Shown piece by piece: positions 22,994-28,839 of a DNA stretch of 34,573 nucleotides; position 1 is the stretch's first letter, and every line of letters begins with the position of its first letter. The translations under genes were made by a program, and so were the position numbers. The stretch is from positions 1-34,573 of the forward strand of contig JACQVR010000015.1 in NCBI GenBank assembly GCA_016209705.1, in the 5' to 3' direction. The notes under the pieces were generated by a model, which saw only the letters and a program-made list of their open reading frames with translations, did not search any database and was not told where the DNA came from. The DNA comes from Planctomycetota bacterium (GTDB taxonomy: Bacteria; Planctomycetota; MHYJ01; JACPRB01).

Positions 22994-23063
22994 GAGTCAC
23001 GAGTCACGAGTCACGAGTCGCAAGTCACGAGTCAAGAGTCAAGAGTCAAGAATCATGAGTCAC
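22994..23063. repeat. Heptanucleotide tandem array, ten units (GAGTCAC)
   Basis: Ten uninterrupted 7-bp units run from 22994 to 23063. Most are GAGTCAC or GAGTCAA, with variants GAGTCGC, AAGTCAC and GAATCAT. The array is 13 bp upstream of the giant kinase start (minus strand). An inverted array of the same word is at 23105-23153. Confidence 0.95.
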
Positions 23064-23104
23064 TTATTTTGACATATTAGACGCTTCTATTGTTGCGGCC
23101 ATCA

Positions 23105-23153
23105 CCACTCGCCACTCGTGACTCGGGACTCACGACTCGTGACTCGCGACTCC
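23105..23153. repeat. Inverted heptanucleotide array, seven units (GACTCGT-type)
   Basis: Seven 7-bp units (CCACTCG, TGACTCG, GGACTCA, CGACTCG and similar) are the reverse complement of the GAGTCAC words at 22994-23063. An AT-rich 41-bp core (23064-23104) separates the two arrays, so the whole 160-bp block is a large imperfect inverted repeat. The yggS stop codon and its last residues (ASHES) fall within this array. Confidence 0.95.
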
Positions 23154-23825
23154 CTGAAAAATAGCCGTTCCCACCCGAACGCACGTCGCCCCCTCCTCCA
23201 CGGCGACTTCGAAATCGCCGCTCATGCCCATCGACAGGCCCCGCGCCCCGCAGCGGCTTGCCAGCTCGCGCAAGGCGCGAAAACAGGATCGCGCGGCCTC
23301 GGGATCGCCTTCCGCAGCGATCGTCATGAGTCCCTGGATCTCCAGCGACGGATGCCGGCGCCGGATCGATTCGACCGCCGCCTCCACGTCGCCGGGCGCA
23401 TAACCTCCCTTCGACGCTTCTCCGCTGACGTTGACCTGAACGAAAATGGGCATCGTCCGCCGCGCCGCGGCGCACCGTTTATCCAGCTCCGCCGCCAGCT
23501 CCGGTCGATCCACCGAATGCACGACCTGAAAATGCTCGACGACCGTGCGCGCCTTGTTGGTCTGGAGATGCCCGATGAAATGCCATCGGGCGGGGCGGCT
23601 CACGCGCGCCTTTTTGGCCGCCCCTTCCAGGGCTCGATGTTCGCCGACGTCGGCGACGCCCAGCTCCAGGAGCGCCTCGATCGCGGGCGGCGGCGCGTAT
23701 TTGGTGACCGCGATCAACAGGACCTCGTCCGGCCGCCGTCCCGCGCGGCGGCACGCCGCCTCGATGCGGGATCGGACGCGGTCGAGATTCCGCTTCAGCG
23801 TCTCGAAAGGCGGAGTGAGCGTCAC
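23130..23825 (-). CDS. yggS: YggS/PLPBP family pyridoxal phosphate homeostasis protein
   Basis: This 231-residue protein is a PLP-binding alanine-racemase-fold protein that buffers PLP and has no known catalytic activity. The PLP lysine lies in LIAVTKYAPP. Other family blocks are HFIGHLQTNKAR, VHSVDRPELA, VQVNVSGEASKGGY, LMTIA and LSMGMSGDFEVAVEEGATCVRVGTAIF. Usual GEN in the family appears as GEHRALEG. It starts at GTG 23825, overlapping the foldase stop as GTGA. The last residues, GVASHES, and the TGA come from the heptamer array, beyond the normal family end. It stands close to pilT, a recurrent yggS neighbour in proteobacteria, here with the kinase gene between them. Confidence 0.94.
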   Translation of the reverse strand: MTLTPPFETLKRNLDRVRSRIEAACRRAGRRPDEVLLIAVTKYAPPPAIEALLELGVADVGEHRALEGAAKKARVSRPARWHFIGHLQTNKARTVVEHFQVVHSVDRPELAAELDKRCAAARRTMPIFVQVNVSGEASKGGYAPGDVEAAVESIRRRHPSLEIQGLMTIAAEGDPEAARSCFRALRELASRCGARGLSMGMSGDFEVAVEEGATCVRVGTAIFQGVASHES

Positions 23826-24838
23826 TGGAACAAATCGGGAGGCTCGATGAACGAGCGGCGAACGAGCTCGGCCAGCAGGGCGTTCTGGTTGTGCATGCGC
23901 TTCTCCTGCTCCAGCCGCCTCTGGATATTGATCTGCGCCTCTTCGAACGGTTCCTCTTTGCGGTCGATCTTGCGGACGACGCGGAAGATGTTGATGGTGT
24001 TCTTGTCCTCGACCGGGCCGCTGAGCTCGAAGACGTTGAGCGTTTCGAAGAGGAGCTTGTTGGTCTCCGGAAGGAAGGGGGACTCGTTCGGTTTCAATCC
24101 GCGGTACCCGGCGATCGGACGGCCCTTCGCATCGACGGGCAACTGCCGGGGATCCATGTAGTAATGAACCAGGGCTTCGAGATCCGATCCTTCCTCCAGC
24201 TTGCGCAGGATGGAGCGGGCGAGTCGGAGCGCTTCCTCGCGTTGCTCGGAGGTTTGGAATTGCAGGGCCAGCCGGATCACGTCGATTTCCTTGAACGCCT
24301 TGAATTCTTCGGGATTGTTCAGGTAGTAGGCGCGGACCTCCTCCGGCGAGACCACTTCGTCCTGAAGGACGGCGCGTAAGTTAGGATCATGGAAACTCTT
24401 GATGATGACCCGCTGAATGAGGATACGCGTCCGCAAGGCCTCGCGATAATCGGTGACGCTCATGTTTAGCGCTTGCGTGATGTAGTTGAGGAAATCCTCT
24501 TCGTTCTTGAAGGCCTTCCCTTCCCGGCGAAACGCTTCGTCGAGCTGGGCGTCGGTGACGGTCACTTGATGCTTTCGGGCTTCCTGAAGGTACAGCCGGT
24601 TGGTGGCCAGCGCTTTCAACGTGTTGCGCCGGCGTTCCGCGGTGCGTTGCTCCAAGGGGACGTCCCTGAGCATCAGGTCCACGTCGTCCCAGGTGAGGAT
24701 TTCGCCGTTGATGCGGGCGGCGATGCCCGAATCGCGGGCGGCGGCGACCGGAGGCGCGTTTGCCTGTTGGGCGGCCTCCGCGCGGCCGGCGGCGGCCCCG
24801 CCCGCGAGCAACAAGAAGAAGATCCTCGCGCCGTTCAT
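23822..24838 (-). CDS. SurA-like periplasmic foldase (SurA N-terminal and parvulin-like)
   Basis: This 338-residue protein is probably a periplasmic chaperone/peptidyl-prolyl isomerase for outer-membrane or secreted proteins. Residues 1-23 are a signal peptide (MNGARIFFLLLAGGAAAGRAEAA). Residues 40-160 match the SurA N-terminal helical domain: INGEILTWDDVD, then RRRNTLKALATNRLYLQEARK, then DAQLDEAFRREGKAF. Residues 165-290 resemble a divergent parvulin domain (EEVRAYYLNNPEEFKAFKEI, then VHYYMDPRQLP, then GYRGLKPNESPF). The final residues form a charged helix. The promoter predicts a near-leaderless mRNA. Its stop overlaps yggS, giving an operon foldase-yggS and perhaps onward to the kinase and pilT. 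Confidence 0.85.
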   Translation of the reverse strand: MNGARIFFLLLAGGAAAGRAEAAQQANAPPVAAARDSGIAARINGEILTWDDVDLMLRDVPLEQRTAERRRNTLKALATNRLYLQEARKHQVTVTDAQLDEAFRREGKAFKNEEDFLNYITQALNMSVTDYREALRTRILIQRVIIKSFHDPNLRAVLQDEVVSPEEVRAYYLNNPEEFKAFKEIDVIRLALQFQTSEQREEALRLARSILRKLEEGSDLEALVHYYMDPRQLPVDAKGRPIAGYRGLKPNESPFLPETNKLLFETLNVFELSGPVEDKNTINIFRVVRKIDRKEEPFEEAQINIQRRLEQEKRMHNQNALLAELVRRSFIEPPDLFQ

Positions 24839-24849
24839 GCGTCAAATTC

Positions 24850-24878
24850 AGTTTAAGCGACGCCCGATGGCGGGTCAA
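24850..24878 (-). promoter_or_regulatory. Predicted promoter for the SurA-like gene
   Basis: On the minus strand TTGACC (24878-24873) and TAAACT (24855-24850) are 17 bp apart. The -10 box ends 11 nt before the ATG at 24838, giving a predicted leader of about 4 nt with no Shine-Dalgarno sequence. Confidence 0.55.
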
Positions 24879-24900
24879 CGGCTGATCTCGGGGCTGCGGC

Positions 24901-24956
24901 CCACGTCCCATGTCCCACGTCCAACGTCCTATGTCCAACGTCTCATGTCGCGAGTC
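24901..24956. repeat. Heptanucleotide array, eight units (CCACGTC-type)
   Basis: Eight 7-bp units (CCACGTC, CCATGTC, CAACGTC, CTATGTC, TCATGTC, GCGAGTC) share the ending GTC. The array lies in the divergent gap between the SurA-like gene and xerD, upstream of both. The word differs from the other arrays but the period is the same. Confidence 0.85.
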
Positions 24957-25042
24957 CCACGCGCGCGCGCCAAGCGCATCAACCGAGACTCACCGCGGTG
25001 CGGCGGCGCGGCGTCGAATGCCGATAGATAAATCGGAAGATC

Positions 25043-25924
25043 ATGGAAGCGTCGATCGAGGAATTCTTGTCCTATCTCCGCGTCGAGTGCGGATACAGTC
25101 CGCATACGCAGGAAAATTATGGCCGGGATTTGCGCCGCTTCCTGGCGTGGGCCCAGGAGCGAGGCGCGGATGACCCTTCCCTCCTCTCGCCGCGGATGCT
25201 GGAGGACTTCCCGATCCATCTTCAGGAGTCGGGCTTGGAGTCGGCCTCCGTGGGACGGACCGTGGCGGCGGTCCGGTCGTTCCTGAAGTTCCTGGCGAAG
25301 GAGCGCCGCATCGACAAGGACCTCAGCCAAGCACTGCCCTCCCCGCGCCGGCGCCGAACGTTGCCGGAGATGCTCAGCGCCGGCGACACGGCGCGGCTGT
25401 GCGACGCGTCTCGGGCTGATGCCCGCTTTCCCCTTCGGGATCGGGCGATTCTGGAAACGTTCTACGCCTGCGGTCTGCGCGTTTCGGAGCTGGCCGCGCT
25501 GCGGGTGAGCGATGTCCACGTGGAAGCGGGTTATGTCCGCTGCTTCGGTAAAGGCTCCAAGGAACGCATCGTCCCGCTGGGTCAGCCGGCGGCGGATGCG
25601 CTGCGCGCCTACTTCGAGCGCGAGCGGCCGCTCATCGCCGGAGCCGGCGACCGCCTCTTCCTCGGCGCCCGCGGCGACGGCCTGCACCGGATCACGCTAT
25701 GGAAGCTCGTCAAGAAGTACGCCGCCGCGGCCGGCATCGGCTCCAACGTCTATCCTCATGCCCTGCGACATTCGTTCGCGACGCACCTGGTGGAGGGCGG
25801 CGCCGACCTGAGGTATGTGCAGGAGATGTTGGGGCATGCCTCCATCGCCACGACGCAGGTCTACACCCACGTCGACCGCTCGCGCCTGAAAGAACTCCAT
25901 CGCCGGTTTCATCCCCGCCCTTAG
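25043..25924 (+). CDS. xerD: Tyrosine recombinase XerD-like
   Basis: This 293-residue tyrosine recombinase likely pairs with the XerC-like protein for dimer resolution at dif. The N-terminal core-binding domain starts EEFLSYLRVECGYSPHTQENY. The catalytic set is complete: Arg in YACGLRVSELAAL, Lys in GKGSKER, PHALRHSFATHLVEGGADLRYVQ, His in MLGHASI and Tyr in TTQVYTHVD. The ATG at 25043 has GGAAG just upstream. The TAG stop (25922-25924) is followed after 3 bp by a 31-bp repeat. The neighbour on the far side of that repeat converges from the minus strand. Confidence 0.93.
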   Translation: MEASIEEFLSYLRVECGYSPHTQENYGRDLRRFLAWAQERGADDPSLLSPRMLEDFPIHLQESGLESASVGRTVAAVRSFLKFLAKERRIDKDLSQALPSPRRRRTLPEMLSAGDTARLCDASRADARFPLRDRAILETFYACGLRVSELAALRVSDVHVEAGYVRCFGKGSKERIVPLGQPAADALRAYFERERPLIAGAGDRLFLGARGDGLHRITLWKLVKKYAAAAGIGSNVYPHALRHSFATHLVEGGADLRYVQEMLGHASIATTQVYTHVDRSRLKELHRRFHPRP

Positions 25925-25927
25925 GTT

Positions 25928-25958
25928 GTTACAAACTCTTTTGAGAATATTTTGTAAC
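25928..25958. repeat. 31-bp AT-rich repeat between convergent genes
   Basis: This complete unit begins GTTACAAACTC, contains TTTTGAGAATATT and ends TTGTAAC, with perfect 7-bp inverted ends. It differs from the other complete copies mainly at positions 8-11. It lies between the xerD stop and the minus-strand zinc-ribbon gene, and its last base is the first base of that gene's stop triplet (CTA at 25958-25960). Confidence 0.9.
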
Positions 25959-26854
25959 TATCGGCCGGACCGGGTGAGCTTGATGATCTCGGATTCAGAG
26001 CCGCGGGTGGCGGCGCGCTGGACCAGGCCGAGTCCCAACGCGTACCAGCGCTGATCGACAAACTGCACGCCGCCCTCGGAGCCGCGCGCCTGGACCTTCA
26101 AGCAGCGGAAGCGGCCAGCCGGCACCTCCGCCTCTTCGATGGAAGTTTCGAAGGCGACGCTCCACCGCTCCCGCTCGCCGTTTTCCCGCACGGTCTCTCC
26201 CTCATACTTCCACGACTGGCCGCCGGTGGGTGGGAAGCAGAGGAACTTTATCGGAGGCACGAATTTCCGCCGGTCGGCGCCTTGAATGATCTCTTGTCGA
26301 TAGGCTCCTTCTCGCGTGATCCGCACGATGTCCTGCGTCGGGAGCTCGACTCCGGTCGCCAGAATCGCGACGCACGGCACCTCCTCTCCGGGAAGCACGT
26401 CGACGATCCGCATCCGATGCGTTTCGACGCGATCCCCCGAAATGTACTGCCATTCGAGCTCCCGCCCGATTGGAAAGGGAGACCTCGCGCGGGTGCGAAT
26501 CAGTTCTTCCACCGTCAAGCGCGGAATCTCCGCGGGCGGCGGCAGTTCCGGCCGCGTTCCGGTCAGCCGGCGCGCCAGGATCACTCCACCGAGCGCCAGC
26601 AAGGCCACCAGCGCCGACGCCGTCAACAGCCAGCGCCAAAGCGCAACGACCCTGGCCACTTTCCCGCGAACGGCACGATGGACCGTCTCCCGCGAGGCGT
26701 GCCGCGCGCGCTCCTCCGGCGTCAGGCCTTCATCGACGAGCGGCACCTGCATGACCACGCCGCAGGCGCGGCAGCGGACGCGCCCCCGCGGAACGTAGCG
26801 GCGCAGCTTGAAGCGCGCCTGGCAGCCGGGACATTCAAGGATGAACTTCGGCAT
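25958..26854 (-). CDS. Zinc-ribbon, single-pass membrane protein of unknown function
   Basis: This 298-residue protein starts with an MJ0042-like zinc ribbon (C8-x2-C11 ... C28-x2-C31). A cytoplasmic charged stretch, one transmembrane helix at about 72-94 and an extracytoplasmic beta-rich domain (about 115-298) follow. The last domain contains LEWQYISGDRVETH and WSVAFETSIEEAEVPAGRFRCLKVQ, which resemble exported domains seen in Planctomycetota-like proteins, but I cannot name the family. A weak AGAAAAG lies before the ATG. The stop codon begins with the last base of a 31-bp repeat. No neighbour suggests a role. Confidence 0.75.
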   Translation of the reverse strand: MPKFILECPGCQARFKLRRYVPRGRVRCRACGVVMQVPLVDEGLTPEERARHASRETVHRAVRGKVARVVALWRWLLTASALVALLALGGVILARRLTGTRPELPPPAEIPRLTVEELIRTRARSPFPIGRELEWQYISGDRVETHRMRIVDVLPGEEVPCVAILATGVELPTQDIVRITREGAYRQEIIQGADRRKFVPPIKFLCFPPTGGQSWKYEGETVRENGERERWSVAFETSIEEAEVPAGRFRCLKVQARGSEGGVQFVDQRWYALGLGLVQRAATRGSESEIIKLTRSGR

Positions 26855-26872
26855 CTTTTCTTACGCTTATCG

Positions 26873-26949
26873 CATTCAGCATCCAGGTGCAAGCTTCCAG
26901 TAGCGGGCCCCTGAATGCTTGCTGCTGGATGCTGGCTACCGGCTACCGT
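26873..26949. repeat. Heptanucleotide array, eleven divergent units (CATCCAG / ATGCTGG)
   Basis: Eleven consecutive 7-mers can be read from 26873: CATTCAG, CATCCAG, GTGCAAG, CTTCCAG, TAGCGGG, CCCCTGA, ATGCTTG, CTGCTGG, ATGCTGG, CTACCGG, CTACCGT. The left half is rich in CATCCAG and the right half in its reverse-complement-like CTGGATGCT, so the array is also roughly palindromic. The stop of the minus-strand PIN gene (26936-26938) lies inside it. Confidence 0.75.
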
Positions 26950-27343
26950 CTTTTTTCCGAATCCATGTGATAAAAACCGAATTCGGTCTTACTGTTAATA
27001 GGTGGGATCGATACTTCCTGGGTCCGTAGGCGACGACGCCGAGAGCTTGGAGTCGGGTTTTCAGAGTGTCCAGATCCAAAGCGTACTTTTGGGCGACGTC
27101 CGGAAGGTGCTCGCGCACCTCGGCGAGCGTATCCAGCGTCGTCACGAGGTCGACCTTGCCCTCGTCGATGGCGCGGAAAGCGGCGTGGCCCAGAACGGCG
27201 GACAGGAGAACGTTAGCGTCGGCGGCGAGTCGCACGACGCGCCTTTCTCCAAGCGGCGATTCGGCGAGGAGCCGTTCTTCGGTCACCCCGATTTTGCGCA
27301 GGTGGGACTGGATCTCCCGGCCGGGCTGCCTCAGGAATTCCAT
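26936..27343 (-). pseudogene. PIN-domain protein, C-terminally truncated
   Basis: This 135-residue ORF carries the first part of a PIN ribonuclease domain: RLAADANVLLSAVLGHAAF with the acidic D42, then VDLVTTLDTLAEVREHLPDVAQK with E75. After about residue 112 the sequence no longer resembles a PIN domain, and the usual acidic residues of the C-terminal half (the RDxDD region) are missing. The last residues (DGSR) and the TAG come from the heptamer array at 26873-26949. The likely reading is decay by repeat insertion or deletion, so I call it a pseudogene or remnant toxin. It begins 1 nt after a 35-codon ORF coupled to the AbiEii-type gene and lies in the same frame as that gene. Confidence 0.6.
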
Positions 27344-27344
27344 C

Positions 27345-27452
27345 CTAATGCGTGAAAGGGAATCGCATGAAAACGACGCTTCTCGGGTCGATGAGGCGGA
27401 GACTTCCTCGAGAAATACGTTTTCGTACCCCGTCGGTGAGCCGCAGCCTCAT
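27345..27452 (-). CDS. Possible 35-residue ORF coupled between AbiEii-type gene and PIN remnant
   Basis: The ORF's ATG overlaps the AbiEii-type stop as ATGA, and its TAG ends 1 nt before the PIN ATG. The peptide starts MRLRLTDGVRKRI and is basic with no recognisable domain. The tight coupling is the only evidence that it is translated. It could be an antitoxin remnant or just the spacer between two genes. Confidence 0.25.
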   Translation of the reverse strand: MRLRLTDGVRKRISRGSLRLIDPRSVVFMRFPFTH

Positions 27453-28210
27453 GGGCGATTCTTACGCCGGCTCCCTAACTTACGGATCAACTCGCCGATC
27501 GGCGGCGCGGGCCGGCCTTGCGCCAGCTTTTCGAATCCCCGCCCCAGGCGCTCACGCAGCATCGAGACCTTTCGGAAGACCGCGCCGGCGCCCTCCGTCC
27601 GCGAAAACGCGCAGGCCTTCCGCCTCAGGACAGCCCCCACCAAACTACCCAGCACGGCTTCCGCATTCATGCCGCCGTCGATTTCCAGCCCGAGTTCCAT
27701 CAATTGCTGCGGCGTGAGACCGGGTTCGCGGCGCAACAACCAGTGAAGGTCGTACAGGTCCTTTTCGGCGCAGCGGCTCACCAGCGTGGCGGCTTTCATC
27801 TTGACGAGGGTGGGAAGGTCGGCCACGCGCACGCCGTCCGCGGCCCGGATCGAACGGCCCACGACGAAAAGGTTCGCATCAAGAACGATCTGGACGGTGA
27901 AGGGGTGGCCATCGAGACGACACGTCGTCGATTGAAAACCGGATGTCGTCCGCTGCTCTTCCACGACCGCGCGCCGTCGGCTCAGAGCCTTGACCGCAAG
28001 CGTCCCCGCCCGCCAGGAGACCGCATCGGCCGCGAAGATGTCCAAGTCGTCCGACCTGCGGTGCCCGGCGTAGTAACCGGCCAGGGCGGTTCCTCCCACG
28101 AGCATGCACCCTCTCAGACCCTCACCGAACAGGTGAGTCAGCGCCCGGTAGAGGGCGGGCGGCAACACGCGGGCGGCTAGCCGGCTGTCCGGCGCCGTCG
28201 CCAACGCCAT
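27449..28210 (-). CDS. AbiEii-type nucleotidyltransferase toxin
   Basis: This 253-residue protein resembles the AbiEii/MenT (formerly DUF1814) nucleotidyltransferases, toxins of AbiE-like systems; MenT relatives modify the tRNA acceptor end. The fold's signature is present: LVGG-TALAGYYAGHRRSDDLDIF, with GGT at 39-41 and D55-x-D57 as metal ligands, then DLPTLVKMKAATLVSRCAEKDLYDLHWL. The ATG at 28210 lies inside the upstream HTH gene (34-bp overlap), so the two are probably co-translated. The frame is open far upstream, but those residues are shadow of the HTH gene. The toxin-antitoxin assignment is inferred from family and arrangement. Confidence 0.82.
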   Translation of the reverse strand: MALATAPDSRLAARVLPPALYRALTHLFGEGLRGCMLVGGTALAGYYAGHRRSDDLDIFAADAVSWRAGTLAVKALSRRRAVVEEQRTTSGFQSTTCRLDGHPFTVQIVLDANLFVVGRSIRAADGVRVADLPTLVKMKAATLVSRCAEKDLYDLHWLLRREPGLTPQQLMELGLEIDGGMNAEAVLGSLVGAVLRRKACAFSRTEGAGAVFRKVSMLRERLGRGFEKLAQGRPAPPIGELIRKLGSRRKNRP

Positions 28211-28647
28211 AGGGCCTCCAGCGAACGACGACGCGCGGGATGGATGTAGCGCTTGTACTCCGGAAAATCCCTCCACGCCCGGCTTCCGATCATTCTCGCG
28301 CCGGCGTACAGGCCGTACGTTTCCACGAGCCGGGCCACGGCGCGGGGGTGCCCGGCGTTTACGGCGATCGCAAAATCGTCCAGGTCCGGATACAACCGAT
28401 CCCAGAGGAGGGTGGCGCGCAACGCCGTGTGATCCTTTCCGAAGCAAGGCAGTGGTCGGTCGAGATCTTCCGCTGGGACCCCGAGCGCCTTCGCGACCCG
28501 CAGGAAAACGGGGCTTCGAAGGGCCACCCGAGGACCCTTTCGAAACCAGAGGGACACGGCCTGGCGGCTGACCCCGACTCTTCGAGCCAGCTCGGATCGG
28601 CTCCATTCTCTCGCCTTCCGCAGCGCATCCAGAGTTCTCGTGTCCAT
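28177..28647 (-). CDS. HTH antitoxin-like regulator
   Basis: This 156-residue protein has an Xre-type helix-turn-helix at about 5-60 (WSRSELARRVGVSRQAVSLWFRKG, then SPVFLRVAKALGVPAEDL). A C-terminal domain follows with ATLLWDRLYPDLDDFAIAVNAGHPRAVARLVETYG and FPEYKRYIHPARRRSLEALW. That tail recurs, as I recall, in regulators paired with AbiEii-type genes. It starts at ATG 28647 with GAGGA in front and overlaps the toxin gene. A palindrome covering the -10 box at 28674-28693 suggests autorepression. Confidence 0.8.
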   Translation of the reverse strand: MDTRTLDALRKAREWSRSELARRVGVSRQAVSLWFRKGPRVALRSPVFLRVAKALGVPAEDLDRPLPCFGKDHTALRATLLWDRLYPDLDDFAIAVNAGHPRAVARLVETYGLYAGARMIGSRAWRDFPEYKRYIHPARRRSLEALWRWRRRRTAG

Positions 28648-28673
28648 TCCTCGATCCTATGCGTCCTCTCTTC

Positions 28674-28693
28674 ATGTCAATTATACTTGACAT
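28674..28693 (-). promoter_or_regulatory. Palindromic operator over the -10 box of the HTH/AbiEii operon
   Basis: On the minus strand the 20-bp sequence reads ATGTCAA-GTATAA-TTGACAT: 7-bp perfect inverted arms around a 6-bp centre. A perfect TATAAT (28685-28680) lies inside it. The -35 region (TGTAAA at 28708-28703, 17 bp away) is weak. The HTH ATG is 27 nt downstream of the palindrome. A dimeric HTH protein binding here would block the promoter. Confidence 0.7.
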
Positions 28694-28779
28694 CGCGAAG
28701 GTTTTACACGTTCGCAGTGCATGGACCGCCCTCAAGGCTCTCAGAGCCGCGACAAAGTAGAAAGAGCGATGATGGTATT

Positions 28780-28821
28780 GGAGATCAGGAGACCCTCTCC
28801 AGAATCATCTCCCGCATCTCC
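28780..28821. repeat. GGAGAT...ATCTCC inverted repeat block
   Basis: This block reads GGAGATCAGGAGA, then CCTCTCC, then ATCTCC twice (28807-28821). The arms are complementary. It lies in the 192-bp gap between the HTH gene start and the larE end and resembles the block at 9242-9333. The rest of that gap holds the HTH promoter and the start of the CCACGGAG-type repeat. Confidence 0.45.
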
Positions 28822-28839
28822 ACTATCGACCGATCCCTA

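Noticed and set aside
21334..23058. Long plus-strand frame opposite the giant kinase
   Set aside because: The minus-strand kinase and FHA motifs are complete and unambiguous; the plus frame is their GC-rich shadow and ends in the heptamer array.
26976..26987. Perfect 12-bp palindrome ACCGAATTCGGT within the PIN remnant
   Set aside because: It is short and contains an ordinary 6-bp palindrome; there is no adjacent promoter or second copy to support an operator or terminator.
28211..28735. N-terminal extension of the AbiEii-type protein by 175 residues
   Set aside because: The extension is the HTH gene read in another frame plus the promoter palindrome. The domain begins at the ATG at 28210.
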